NCBI RefSeq assembly: GCF_014692675.1
Contig: NZ_JABFCZ010000012.1
Span: 1 to 64,000 of the forward strand
Source of the DNA: Roseibium aggregatum
GTDB lineage: Bacteria > Pseudomonadota > Alphaproteobacteria > Rhizobiales > Stappiaceae
Length of the DNA stretch: 64,000 nucleotides
Direction of reading: 5' to 3'
Shown in pieces: positions 35,069 to 43,918 of this stretch. The notes beneath the pieces were generated by a model. It saw nothing but the letters and a program-made list of their open reading frames with translations. It was not told the DNA's origin and did no database searches. The position numbers and the translations under genes are program-made. Numbering within the stretch: the stretch's first letter is position 1; every line of letters begins with the position of its first letter.

Positions 35069-36616
35069 ATGACCAGCACGGTGGACGGGGCACCCGTCGT
35101 TCTGAAGCTCGAGCGGATCACCAAGCGTTTCGGCGCACTGACCGCCAATGACGACGTCTCCCTGGATCTGCACCGCGGCGAGATCCTGGCGCTTCTCGGC
35201 GAGAACGGCGCCGGCAAGACGACCCTGATGAATATCCTGTTCGGCCACTACGTCGCCGATGAGGGCACCGTCGCAGTGGCGGGAACAAACGGCACGCTCA
35301 AGGAACTTGAGCCCGGCTCGCCCCATGCGGCGCTGAATGCCGGGATCGGTATGGTCCACCAGCATTTCACCCTGGCGGAAAACCTGACCGCGCTCGAAAA
35401 TATCCTGCTCGGCACCGAGCCGCTTTCCAGTTTCAGTTCCGCCCGCGGCAAGGCCCGCAAGCACTTGGGCGACCTGATGCAGCGCTCCGGCCTGACCGTC
35501 GACCTCAACGCCCGCATTTCCTCGCTCTCCGTCGGCGAAAAGCAGCGGGTGGAGATCCTGAAGGCGCTTTACCGGGATGCACGGGTGCTGGTTCTCGATG
35601 AACCGACCGCAGTGCTTACGCCGCAAGAATCCGACACGCTGTTCGCCACCTTGAAGAAACTCGCGTCCGACGGCCTCGGCATCATCTTCATTTCACACAA
35701 GCTCGACGAAGTGCTTGCCGCCTCCGATCGGATCGGCGTCCTGCGCGGTGGCCGCAAGGTGGCCGATCAGCCAACCGCCGGTTGCGACAAGCGCCAGCTT
35801 GCCGAACTGATGGTCGGCAAGAGCGTGCCGGAAAGCACGCGTACACCGCAGCAGCCGGGGGCCGCCCTTCTTGTTCTGTCTCAGGTCACCACGGGTACAG
35901 GCCGTGATGCGCTGCATGCGGTCGACCTGGAGCTTCTTTCCGGTGAGATCCTCGGCATTGCTGGGGTTTCCGGCAACGGCCAGGGGACACTCGCCAAGGT
36001 CATCTCGGGACTGGAGGCGCCGATTTCGGGAACCGTCAGCCTCAACGGCAAGCAGCTGACCCGGTCATCGGCGCGCGGCATGATCGATGCGGGCATCGCC
36101 CGCATTCCGGAAGACCGGCATAGGGACGGTATCGTCGGCCCGATGTCGGTCGCGGAGAATCTTGCCATCGAGACGATCCGCAAGCCGGAAAACCAGCGCT
36201 TCGGTTTCCTGCGCTTCGATGCGATCGCCGCCCGCGCCAAAGAGGCGATTACCGCCTATGACATCCGCTGCCAGGGCGGCAACGCGCCGGCGCGGTTGCT
36301 CTCCGGCGGCAACATCCAGAAGATCGTTCTCGCCCGGACGCTCGATTCCGATCCCATCGTGGTGCTCGCCGCACAGCCCTCGCGCGGCCTCGATGTGGGC
36401 GCCACGGCGGACGTTCACCGCCGTCTGCTCGAAGCCCGCTCCCGAGGCGCCGGCGTCATCCTGATTTCCGAAGACCTGGACGAACTCATGCGCCTGTCGG
36501 ACCGAATCGCGGTCATCCATCGCGGACACCTGTCTTCCGCCGAGAGAACCGAAAATCTCGACCGGGGAACGCTTGGGATGCGCATGGCCGGGCACAGCGA
36601 GGAGCAGGCCGCATGA
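35069..36616 (+). CDS. ABC transporter ATP-binding protein, two nucleotide-binding domains (BMP/nucleoside type)
   Basis: A fused double ATPase of 515 residues. The N-terminal domain has Walker A GENGAGKTT, signature LSVGEKQRVEILKAL and Walker B VLVLDEPTAVL. The C-terminal domain has a degenerate Walker A, GVSGNGQGTLAKV, a good signature LSGGNIQKIVLARTL and VVLAAQPSRGLDVGA, where the usual D-E pair is replaced. This asymmetric pair is normal for nucleoside ABC importers of the BMP class. The start at 35069 follows GGGGAGAGG. It overlaps the next gene by 4 bases. Confidence 0.94.
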   Translation: MTSTVDGAPVVLKLERITKRFGALTANDDVSLDLHRGEILALLGENGAGKTTLMNILFGHYVADEGTVAVAGTNGTLKELEPGSPHAALNAGIGMVHQHFTLAENLTALENILLGTEPLSSFSSARGKARKHLGDLMQRSGLTVDLNARISSLSVGEKQRVEILKALYRDARVLVLDEPTAVLTPQESDTLFATLKKLASDGLGIIFISHKLDEVLAASDRIGVLRGGRKVADQPTAGCDKRQLAELMVGKSVPESTRTPQQPGAALLVLSQVTTGTGRDALHAVDLELLSGEILGIAGVSGNGQGTLAKVISGLEAPISGTVSLNGKQLTRSSARGMIDAGIARIPEDRHRDGIVGPMSVAENLAIETIRKPENQRFGFLRFDAIAARAKEAITAYDIRCQGGNAPARLLSGGNIQKIVLARTLDSDPIVVLAAQPSRGLDVGATADVHRRLLEARSRGAGVILISEDLDELMRLSDRIAVIHRGHLSSAERTENLDRGTLGMRMAGHSEEQAA

Positions 36617-37695
36617 TCCGTTTCGAACCGCGTGAGCCGGCTTCCCTCTCCCGCCTGATCCTCGTTCCCGTGGCCGCCGCCGTCGTCGCACTGGCGCTCG
36701 CAGCCATCCCGATGGGCTTTGCGGGCCTCAACATCTTCAAGGCCTACGGGCTGATGGCCACCGGCGCCTTCGGCTCCCTGTTCGCCTTCACCGAAATGCT
36801 GACCCGTGCAACACCGCTGATCCTGACGGGCCTTGCCGCCGCCCTCGCCTTCCGGGCAAAGCTCTGGAACATTGGCGCGGAAGGCCAGCTTTATGCCGGG
36901 GCGCTTGCCGCCGTCGCCGTCGGCACCGGGGTGATCGACGCGCCGTCCTTCGTCCTGATCCCGCTGGTCGTCTTCTGCGGCGCCCTTGCCGGCGGGCTGG
37001 TCATGCTCGGGCCGACCCTGTTGAAGACCCGGCTCGGCGTCGATGAGGTGGTCACCACGCTGCTCCTCAACTTCGTCATCCTGCTCTTCGTGCAGATGAT
37101 GCTCGAAGGGCCGATGAAGGACCCGATGGGCATGGGCTGGCCCCAGTCCGAGCCGATCCTGGACGCCGCCGCTCTGCCGAAGCTGATGGCCCGCATGCGC
37201 ATCCATGGCGGGTTGATCATCGCGCTGGTCGCGGCGCTTGGCGTCTATCTTCTTCTGAAGCGCACCGTCTGGGGCTTTGAAATCCGTGCGGTCGGCGAAA
37301 ACGCCAATGCCGCCCGCCATGCCGGGATTCCGGTGACGGCGACCTTTATCCGCGTAGGGTTGATCTCCGGGGCTCTGGCCGGTCTTGCCGGTGTCGGCGA
37401 GGTCGCGGGCCTCAAGGGCTATCTGACCGCCGACCTTTCGCCCGGCTTCGGCTATTCCGGTATCGTGGTCGCCATGCTTGCAGGGCTCAATCCGATCGGC
37501 GTGGTCGTTGCCGCGCTCTTCATCGCCAGCATTTTCGTCGGTGCGGATTCCATGTCGCGGGCCACCGGCGTGTCCAACTATCTTGCCGACCTGATCGTCG
37601 CCATGGCGCTGATCTCGGTGCTGGTTTCAGGCCTGTTCCTCAGGTTCAAGGTCCGCTTCGTCGGTCAAAGGCACACGGAAGGAGCGGCGAAATGA
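36613..37695 (+). CDS. ABC transporter permease 1 (BMP/nucleoside type)
   Basis: A 360-residue membrane subunit in the branched-chain-amino-acid-type permease fold, with about 10 helices. Landmarks are FRAKLWNIGAEGQLYAGALAA and GVDEVVTTLLLNFV, both typical of the YufP/NupP type, and AVGENANAARHAGIPV in the cytoplasmic loop. It forms a heterodimer with the next gene product. It overlaps both neighbours by 4 bases. Confidence 0.93.
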   Translation: MIRFEPREPASLSRLILVPVAAAVVALALAAIPMGFAGLNIFKAYGLMATGAFGSLFAFTEMLTRATPLILTGLAAALAFRAKLWNIGAEGQLYAGALAAVAVGTGVIDAPSFVLIPLVVFCGALAGGLVMLGPTLLKTRLGVDEVVTTLLLNFVILLFVQMMLEGPMKDPMGMGWPQSEPILDAAALPKLMARMRIHGGLIIALVAALGVYLLLKRTVWGFEIRAVGENANAARHAGIPVTATFIRVGLISGALAGLAGVGEVAGLKGYLTADLSPGFGYSGIVVAMLAGLNPIGVVVAALFIASIFVGADSMSRATGVSNYLADLIVAMALISVLVSGLFLRFKVRFVGQRHTEGAAK

Positions 37696-38636
37696 GCGAT
37701 ATTCTCGACATTCTGCTTGCCGCCAATTTCTGGGCCGCAGCCCTGCGGATTGCCACACCGCTGATCTTCGGCGTGATCGGCGCCCTCGTCTGCGAAAGGG
37801 CCGGCGTCCTCAATCTCGGCATCGAGGGCATCTTCACCGCCGGCGCCATGGCCGGCTGGATGGCGGTCTGGCTCGGCGCGGGACTTTGGGGCGGCGTCCT
37901 GGTCGCCGCCCTTGCCGGAGGCTTCTTCGGTCTGATCCACGCGATCCTGACCGTGCCGCTCGGTCTGTCCCAGCATGTGTCGGGTATCGGCGTCACGCTG
38001 TTCGCCACCTCGCTCAGCTATTTCATCTACCGCACGGCCCTGCCGGACGTGTCCTCGCCTCCGCGCATCGAGGCCTTCAAGCCGCTCGATATTCCGGTCC
38101 TTTCCGACTTGCCCTTCATCGGTCCGGCCCTGTTCCAGCAGACGGCGCTGACCTTCCTGGCCCTCGCCGTCGTCGCGGTAACTGCCTTCGTGCTCTACCG
38201 CACGCCGCTCGGGCTTGCGATCCGGGCCGTCGGCGACAATCCGTCGGCGGTGGAATCGCAGGGTCTTTCGGTCTATGGCCTCCGGATCGGCGCGGTCGTC
38301 GCCGGGTCTGCGCTGATGGCGCTCGGCGGCGCATTCCTGACCATGTCCGCCTTTGACGCCTTCTTCTTCGGCATGGTCAACGGCCGCGGCTGGATCTGCA
38401 TCGCGCTTACCGTCTTCGCCTCCTGGCGTCCGGGCAAGGCGCTGCTCGGCGCCCTGCTCTTCGGTGCCTTCGACGCCTTCCAGGTCCGGCTGCAGACCGA
38501 GGTCGGCAGCTTCATCCCCGGACAGGTGTTCCTGATGATGCCTTATCTCCTGTCGATCGCCGCCCTTGTCCTGGTGGCCCGCAAGGCGGATTATCCGCGC
38601 GCGCTTCTCGTGCCTTATTTCCGTGGCCAGCGCTAA
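37692..38636 (+). CDS. ABC transporter permease 2 (BMP/nucleoside type)
   Basis: A 314-residue membrane subunit of the YufQ/NupQ type. Conserved parts are CERAGVLNLGIEGIFTAGAM near the start and AVGDNPSAVESQGLSVYG in the coupling loop. It pairs with permease 1 to form the channel. It is followed after 16 bases by the cytosine deaminase-like gene, which strengthens the nucleobase link. Confidence 0.93.
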   Translation: MSDILDILLAANFWAAALRIATPLIFGVIGALVCERAGVLNLGIEGIFTAGAMAGWMAVWLGAGLWGGVLVAALAGGFFGLIHAILTVPLGLSQHVSGIGVTLFATSLSYFIYRTALPDVSSPPRIEAFKPLDIPVLSDLPFIGPALFQQTALTFLALAVVAVTAFVLYRTPLGLAIRAVGDNPSAVESQGLSVYGLRIGAVVAGSALMALGGAFLTMSAFDAFFFGMVNGRGWICIALTVFASWRPGKALLGALLFGAFDAFQVRLQTEVGSFIPGQVFLMMPYLLSIAALVLVARKADYPRALLVPYFRGQR

Positions 38637-38652
38637 CAGGAAAGACGTTGGA

Positions 38653-39945
38653 ATGAGCCTCGACCTGCTGATCAAAAACGCCAATCTCGCCGATGGCCGC
38701 ACCGGCGTCGACATTGCCTGTGAAGGCGGCCGGATCACCGGCGTCGAGCCGGGCATCACGGCGGAAGCGGCGCGCACCATCGATGCGGACGGACAGCTGT
38801 TGTCGCCGCCCTTCATCGACTGCCATTTCCACATGGATGCGACTCTCTCCCTCGGCCTGCCGCGCATGAACGAGAGCGGCACGCTTCTGGAAGGCATCGC
38901 ACTCTGGGGCGAGCTCAAGGAGATCCTGACCGTCGATGCGGTGGTCGAGCGGGCGCTGCGCTACTGCGACCTTGCCGTCAGCCAGGGCCTTCTCGCGATC
39001 CGCAGCCATGTGGATGTCTGCGACGACAGGCTGACCGGCGTGGAAGGGTTGCTGGAAGTGCGGGAGAAGATCGCGCCTTATATCGACCTGCAACTGGTCG
39101 CCTTCCCGCAGGACGGACTGTTCCGCTCGCCCAATGCGGAAAAGAACCTTTTGAGAGCGCTCGACATGGGCGTCGACATCGTCGGCGGCATTCCCCATTT
39201 CGAGCGCACCATGGAAGACGGTGCCCGTTCGGTGAAATGGCTGTGCGAGATCGCAGCCGACCGGGGGCTGATGGTCGATCTCCACTGCGACGAGACCGAC
39301 GACCCGATGTCGCGCCACATCGAGACGCTCGCCTACGAGACCCAGCGGCTGGGGTTGCAGGGCCGCACAGCCGGTTCCCATCTCACCTCCATGCATTCCA
39401 TGGACAATTACTACGTGTCGAAATTGCTGCCGCTGATGGCCGAGGCGGAAGTGCACGCGATTGCCAATCCGCTGATCAACATTACGCTTCAAGGGCGTCA
39501 CGACACCTATCCGAAGCGGCGCGGCCAGACCCGGGTACCGGAAATGCGCGGCTACGGCATCAACGTCGCCTTCGGCCACGACTGCGTGATGGACCCCTGG
39601 TACTCCATGGGTTCCGGCGACATGCTCGAAGTCGCCAGCATGGGCCTGCACGTGGCCCAGATGACCAGCCGCGAGGCGATGCGCTACGCCTTCGACTGCG
39701 TCACCACCCACCCGGCAAAGATCATGGGACTGGAAGGCTACGGTGTCGACACCGGCTGCAAGGCTGATTTCGTGCTGCTGCAGGCGCGCGACACCATCGA
39801 GGCGATCCGGCTGAAGGCGACCCGCCTTGCCGTCGTCAGGGCCGGCAAGGTGATTTCGCAAACGCCGCCGCGTGTTGCCGCACTTTCCCTGCCCGGTCGG
39901 CCGGAGACGATCGACCCGGCAAGCTATGCGCCGCGGGCGAACTGA
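38653..39945 (+). CDS. codA: Cytosine deaminase-like amidohydrolase (CodA family)
   Basis: A 430-residue metal-dependent deaminase of the amidohydrolase superfamily. Metal and catalytic residues match CodA: HFHMD near residue 58, the HCDETDDPMSRHIETLA block, HLTSMHSMD, and the Asp in FGHDCVMDPWY. VAFPQDGLF and IPHFERT match the CodA substrate pocket, and LQGRHDTYPKRRGQTRV is almost identical to the family text. Cytosine to uracil plus ammonia is the simplest function; related enzymes deaminate other pyrimidines, triazines or creatinine. Its genetic linkage to a base/nucleoside importer supports salvage or nitrogen supply. The start at 38653 is preceded by AGGAAAG. Confidence 0.88.
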   Translation: MSLDLLIKNANLADGRTGVDIACEGGRITGVEPGITAEAARTIDADGQLLSPPFIDCHFHMDATLSLGLPRMNESGTLLEGIALWGELKEILTVDAVVERALRYCDLAVSQGLLAIRSHVDVCDDRLTGVEGLLEVREKIAPYIDLQLVAFPQDGLFRSPNAEKNLLRALDMGVDIVGGIPHFERTMEDGARSVKWLCEIAADRGLMVDLHCDETDDPMSRHIETLAYETQRLGLQGRTAGSHLTSMHSMDNYYVSKLLPLMAEAEVHAIANPLINITLQGRHDTYPKRRGQTRVPEMRGYGINVAFGHDCVMDPWYSMGSGDMLEVASMGLHVAQMTSREAMRYAFDCVTTHPAKIMGLEGYGVDTGCKADFVLLQARDTIEAIRLKATRLAVVRAGKVISQTPPRVAALSLPGRPETIDPASYAPRAN

Positions 39946-39955
39946 GCCGATCTGA

Positions 39956-40549
39956 TTATTTCATCAGAACCCGCGCCGCCGCGTTGCGGGCGTGATCGGC
40001 GACGCTCGGGTCGCGGGTGATCAGGGCGGCAACGATGGCGCCGTCGATCAGAAGGGCGAGTTCGTGGGTGAGGCCTTCCGGGTCGGACGGCCGGGCGTCC
40101 TTCGCCAGATCCCGGATCTTGTCCAGAACCACCGTCTTGTGGCGGATCGCGATGTCGCGCAGGCGGTCGTCGTCCTTGTCGTGCTCACCCACCGCGTTGA
40201 TGAAGGGGCAGCCGAAGAAGTTCTCCTCGCAGAACCAGCGTTTCAGAACGTCGAACAGGTTGACCAGCTTGTTGGTCGCATCGCCCGGAATGGCATCCAC
40301 TTCGGCGACGAACCAGTTGCGCCACTGTTCGCCTTCCCGTTCCAGGACGGCTTCCACCAGGCCTTCCTTGGATCCGAACGCTTTATAAAGGGTGGTCTTG
40401 GCCGTGCCGGCCGCGGCGACCACCGCATCGACGCCGGTCGCGTTGATCCCCTGGCGGCAAAACAGGTCGGACGCCGCCAGCAGCAGGCGTTCCCGCGCTC
40501 CGCCGCCACGTCCTTCCGCACCCTTTTCCAATTCGATGACTGCCGGCAA
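39956..40549 (-). CDS. TetR/AcrR family transcriptional regulator
   Basis: A TetR protein of about 197 residues. The N-terminal DNA-binding part includes DLFCRQGINATGVDAVVAAAG and TAKTTLYKAFGSKEGLVEAVL. No ATG fits; the best start is TTG at 40549, preceded by TTTGGAGGCGATC with a good GGAGG. A perfect 18-base palindrome lies 15 bases upstream of this start, so the protein probably represses itself. It is divergent from the ABC genes of the cyanase cluster and convergent with codA, with 10 bases between them. Confidence 0.85.
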   Translation of the reverse strand: MPAVIELEKGAEGRGGGARERLLLAASDLFCRQGINATGVDAVVAAAGTAKTTLYKAFGSKEGLVEAVLEREGEQWRNWFVAEVDAIPGDATNKLVNLFDVLKRWFCEENFFGCPFINAVGEHDKDDDRLRDIAIRHKTVVLDKIRDLAKDARPSDPEGLTHELALLIDGAIVAALITRDPSVADHARNAAARVLMK

Positions 40550-40563
40550 GATCGCCTCCAAAT

Positions 40564-40581
40564 GAATACAGATCTGTATTC
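40564..40581. promoter_or_regulatory. Perfect 18-base palindrome, likely TetR operator
   Basis: GAATACAGATCTGTATTC is a perfect palindrome just upstream of the TetR ribosome site, in the 308-base gap (40550-40857) shared with the divergent cyanase-cluster ABC genes. Its position would block tetR transcription directly, and it is about 277 bases from the ABC ATPase start. The rest of the gap contains no gene that I can support. Confidence 0.75.
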
Positions 40582-40857
40582 CTTTCCTAGCGCAACAAGG
40601 ATGCGATTGCAATCTGGTGAATTCGCTCCCGCCAGCTGCGGCCAAGGTGCACGTCAAGTACACCCGCCCATAAAATGGGCTGTTTTTCGGGCAATCGCGC
40701 GCATTATGTGCAGTGCAGCAGACGCAAAAAACTGACCCGAATAGAAATTCCGGTTAAGATTCAAGGTACCGGGCACCATTTCCCGAGTTGGCACGTTCCG
40801 TGCAAAACCATCGAAAAGAAAACAGAACGGTTTGTTTCCTTTTCGAGGAGCTTGGTG

Positions 40858-41688
40858 GTGAAGGGTGCACATATAAAGGCAACGGGGATCTCCCACACAT
40901 ACCGGCGCGGGGCCACCAAAGCCCTGGACGGTATCGACCTGGAGATCCAGCCCGGCGAGGCGATTGCCCTGATCGGCCGCTCCGGTTGCGGCAAGTCCAC
41001 CCTGCTGCACATTCTCTCCGGCCTGTCCCAGGCGAGCGAAGGCACCGTCTACGTGGACGGCGCGCTGGTCACCGGCCCGTCGCCCAGCCGGGTGATGATG
41101 TTTCAGGCGCCGAGCCTTTATCCCTGGATGACCGTGGAGCAGAACGTCGCCGTCGGGCTCAAGTTCAACGGCCGGATGCGCGAGGCCAAGACCCGGGTTC
41201 CGGAAATGCTCGAGCTGGTCGAACTCGGCTCCTATGCAAAGCGCAATGTCCAGGATCTGTCCGGCGGGCAGCAGCAGCGTGTCGCCTTGGCCCGTTCGCT
41301 GGTGCTCAACCCGCAGATCCTCTTTCTCGACGAACCGCTGTCGGCGCTCGACGCCTTCACCCGCCATGCCCTGCAGCGCGACATCCGCCGGATCGCCGCC
41401 GAAATGGGCATCACCCTGGTGCTGGTCACCCATGACATCAACGAAGCCGTGATGATGGCCGACCGGGCGTTGGTGATGAAGGCCAACCCGGGACGCTTTT
41501 CTGCGGAGGTCGCAATCCCGATCGAGGGCGATCGCGCACCGTCAAGCCACGAATTCGCGATCGCCAAGGCGGCCCTGGTCGAAGCCTACGAGGGTGCGGC
41601 GGGTCTCACCATGGCTGAAACCGCGGCACCCGACCGGCTTACCTCCGCAACCGACCCCGCGCCGGCACGCGTGCGGGCCATCAAGTGA
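40858..41688 (+). CDS. ABC transporter ATP-binding protein of the cyanase cluster (NrtD/TauB/SsuB type)
   Basis: A 276-residue ATPase. Walker A is GRSGCGKST, the Q-loop is MMFQAPSLYPWMTV, the signature is LSGGQQQRVALARSL and Walker B is ILFLDEPLSALD. It fits the nitrate/sulfonate/taurine importer class. No ATG is suitable; GTG at 40858 is chosen, 7 bases after GAGGAG, with GTG 40855 as an alternative. The C-terminal 40 residues after the ATPase core are Ala/Pro/Thr-rich and look disordered. Confidence 0.9.
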   Translation: MKGAHIKATGISHTYRRGATKALDGIDLEIQPGEAIALIGRSGCGKSTLLHILSGLSQASEGTVYVDGALVTGPSPSRVMMFQAPSLYPWMTVEQNVAVGLKFNGRMREAKTRVPEMLELVELGSYAKRNVQDLSGGQQQRVALARSLVLNPQILFLDEPLSALDAFTRHALQRDIRRIAAEMGITLVLVTHDINEAVMMADRALVMKANPGRFSAEVAIPIEGDRAPSSHEFAIAKAALVEAYEGAAGLTMAETAAPDRLTSATDPAPARVRAIK

Positions 41689-41721
41689 ATGAACTCACCT
41701 TCCAGAAACAAGGGGAATGAC

Positions 41722-42999
41722 ATGGTCGACAAGAAGCACGGACAGGCAGACGGCAACAACACCGCAAACCTGGATTGGGACGACGAATACGTCCCCAGCG
41801 ATTTCACCCGGCGCCAGACGCTGGACATGTTCGCCGCCGGCGGCCTGATGGCAGCCCTTGGCCCGCTGATCGGCGCCATGAATTCGCCGGCCTTCGCCGC
41901 GGCAGACGACGAGATCGTGCGCATCGGCTACCTGCCGATCACCGACGCCACCGCCCTCTTGGTCGCCCACGGCATGGGGTACTTCGCGGACGAAGGCCTG
42001 ACCGCCGAACGCCCGACCCTGATCCGCGGCTGGTCTCCGCTGGTGGAAGGCTTCGTGTCCGGCAAGTTCAACCTGGTGCACTTCCTGAAGCCGATCCCGG
42101 TCTGGATGCGCTACAACAACAACATCCCGGTCAAGCTGATGGCCTGGGCCCACACCAACGGCTCCGGCCTGGTCGTCGGCGGCCATACAGACATTACCGA
42201 CTTCTCGCAGCTCGGCGGCAAGCAGGTTGCCGTTCCCTTCTGGTACTCCATGCACAACATCGTGCTGCAGTACGCCCTGCGCCAGTCGGGCATCAAGGCC
42301 GTGATCAAGGGCGAAGGCGAGCCGCTGGCCGCCGACGAATGCAACCTGCAGATCCTGCCGCCGCCGGAAATGCCGGCCGCCCTCGCCAGCCGCAAGATCG
42401 ACGCCTACATCGTCGCCGAACCGTTCAACGCGCTCGGCGAAATCAAGGCCGGCGCGCGCATGCTGCGCTTCACCGGCGACGTCTGGAAGAACCATCCGTG
42501 CTGCGTGATCTGCATGCATGAGCAGGCCACGACCGAGAAGCAGGAATGGACCCAGAAGGTCATGAATGCCGTGGTCCGCGCCCAGATCTACGCTTCCCAG
42601 AACAAGGCGGAAGTCGCACGGCTGATGTCGAAGGACGGCGAAGGCTATCTGCCGATGCCGGCAAAGGTCGTCGAGCGGGCGATGACGCTTTATGCGGACG
42701 ACGCAGACTACATCGAAAGCGGCGCGATCAAGCATGCCGAAAGCTGGGGCAACGGCCGCATCGACTTCCAGCCCTGGCCTTACCCGTCCGCGACCAAGCT
42801 GATCGTCGAGCAGATGAACAACACGGTCGTCGGTGGCGACAAGACCTTCCTCGACAAGCTCGACCCGCAGTTCGTGGCCGACGATCTGGTCAACTACGAC
42901 TTCGTCAAGGCCGCCCTGGAAAAATATCCGGATTGGAAGAACGACCCGTCGGTCAATCCGGGCGATCCCTTCAACCGCGAAGAGGTCCTGGAACTTTGA
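41722..42999 (+). CDS. ABC transporter substrate-binding protein of the cyanase cluster (NrtA/CmpA-like)
   Basis: A binding protein of 425 residues, longer than most NMT1/TauA proteins and nearer the NrtA/CynA/CmpA size. The N-terminal 28 residues are hydrophilic, then a twin-arginine signal, FTRRQTLDMFAAGGLMA, leads to a cleavage region near AFAAADD. Family features are YLPITDATALLVAHGMGYF and FHL-type text such as FNLVHFLKPIPVWMRYNNN. NrtA-class proteins bind small anions (nitrate, bicarbonate, cyanate), which fits a cyanate- or thiocyanate-like ligand here. The start follows AAGGGGAATGAC. Confidence 0.88.
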   Translation: MVDKKHGQADGNNTANLDWDDEYVPSDFTRRQTLDMFAAGGLMAALGPLIGAMNSPAFAAADDEIVRIGYLPITDATALLVAHGMGYFADEGLTAERPTLIRGWSPLVEGFVSGKFNLVHFLKPIPVWMRYNNNIPVKLMAWAHTNGSGLVVGGHTDITDFSQLGGKQVAVPFWYSMHNIVLQYALRQSGIKAVIKGEGEPLAADECNLQILPPPEMPAALASRKIDAYIVAEPFNALGEIKAGARMLRFTGDVWKNHPCCVICMHEQATTEKQEWTQKVMNAVVRAQIYASQNKAEVARLMSKDGEGYLPMPAKVVERAMTLYADDADYIESGAIKHAESWGNGRIDFQPWPYPSATKLIVEQMNNTVVGGDKTFLDKLDPQFVADDLVNYDFVKAALEKYPDWKNDPSVNPGDPFNREEVLEL

Positions 43000-43874
43000 C
43001 CCGGTCAACGCAACTCGCCATGGAACCGCCGGCACCGCCGGCGGATGCCCCGGAGGAAGAAGGCGTGCAGGCCGCGCCTTCCGCCTCCGGGCGGAACAGG
43101 CATCTGGCCGCCATGGCCGAGAGCTTCCTTTATGCCCTTGCCGGCATGGCGTTGTTGCTCGTGCTGTGGTGGCTCGGCGGCCGGCTGGTGGAGTCCAACC
43201 CGCGGATGTTCGCCTTCGCGGACTTCGCTCCGGGGCCGACCTTCGCCCGCCTGTTCGAGATGCTCGGCAGCGGCGAAGCTGCGGAAATGACCGCCCCCAG
43301 CCTCTACCGGGTGGGCTTCGGCCTGGCCTGGGCGGTCGCCGTCGGGGTTCCCATGGGGATCCTGATCGGCTGGTTCGGCCCGGTCGGGAAACTGACCAAC
43401 ATTCCGTTCCAGTTCCTGCGCATGATCTCGCCGCTGTCCTGGATGCCGATCGCTGTCATGGCGTTCACGACCTGGGACGGAGCCATCGTGTTCCTGATCG
43501 GCATTGCCGCGGTCTGGCCGGTGCTGTTTTCCACCGCGGCCGGTCTGAAACGGGTCGATCCGTCCTGGTTCAAGGTCGCCCGCAACCTCGGGGCCCGGCC
43601 CTGGCACATGCTGTTCACGATCATCCTGCCCGCGATCTCGCAGGACATCCTGACCGGCGTCCGCCTGGCGCTCGGCGTCGCCTGGATCGTGCTGGTCCCG
43701 GCTGAATATCTCGGCGTCACCTCGGGCCTCGGCTACTCCATCAACGACGCCCGCGACACCCTCGAATACGACCGTCTGGCGGCCACCGTCGTCATCATCG
43801 GCATCATCGGCTTCGGCCTCGACTTCCTCTGCCAGCGCGCCATCGCACGGCTCAGCTGGCACCGCGAGGATTAA
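42996..43874 (+). CDS. ABC transporter permease of the cyanase cluster
   Basis: The membrane subunit (about 292 residues) of the importer. About six helices follow a long Pro/Ala/Glu-rich cytosolic tail (roughly residues 8-35). The coupling motif is in GAAVWPVLFSTAAGLKRVDP-type text around residue 185 and GVAWIVLVPAEYLG lies after it. The TTG at 42996 overlaps the binding-protein stop (TTGA) and has AGAGG upstream; ATG 43020 is an alternative without a ribosome site. The gene order ATPase, binding protein, permease is unusual but complete. Confidence 0.87.
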   Translation: MTRSTQLAMEPPAPPADAPEEEGVQAAPSASGRNRHLAAMAESFLYALAGMALLLVLWWLGGRLVESNPRMFAFADFAPGPTFARLFEMLGSGEAAEMTAPSLYRVGFGLAWAVAVGVPMGILIGWFGPVGKLTNIPFQFLRMISPLSWMPIAVMAFTTWDGAIVFLIGIAAVWPVLFSTAAGLKRVDPSWFKVARNLGARPWHMLFTIILPAISQDILTGVRLALGVAWIVLVPAEYLGVTSGLGYSINDARDTLEYDRLAATVVIIGIIGFGLDFLCQRAIARLSWHRED

Positions 43875-43882
43875 CCCCGAAG

Positions 43883-43900
43883 GGCCTGCCTTCGCAGGTC
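43883..43900 (+). other. Small intercistronic hairpin before osmC-like gene
   Basis: GGCCTGC (43883-43889) pairs with GCAGGTC (43894-43900), with one G-U pair, around a CTTC tetraloop. It lies between the permease stop and the ribosome site of the next gene. No T-run follows. Confidence 0.4.
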
Positions 43901-43918
43901 TCAACAAAGGAGAGAGAA

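Noticed and set aside
33932..35626. Minus-strand open frame of 564 codons opposite the BMP binding protein and ATPase genes
   Set aside because: It is antisense to two well-supported genes and lacks a ribosome site or family motif.
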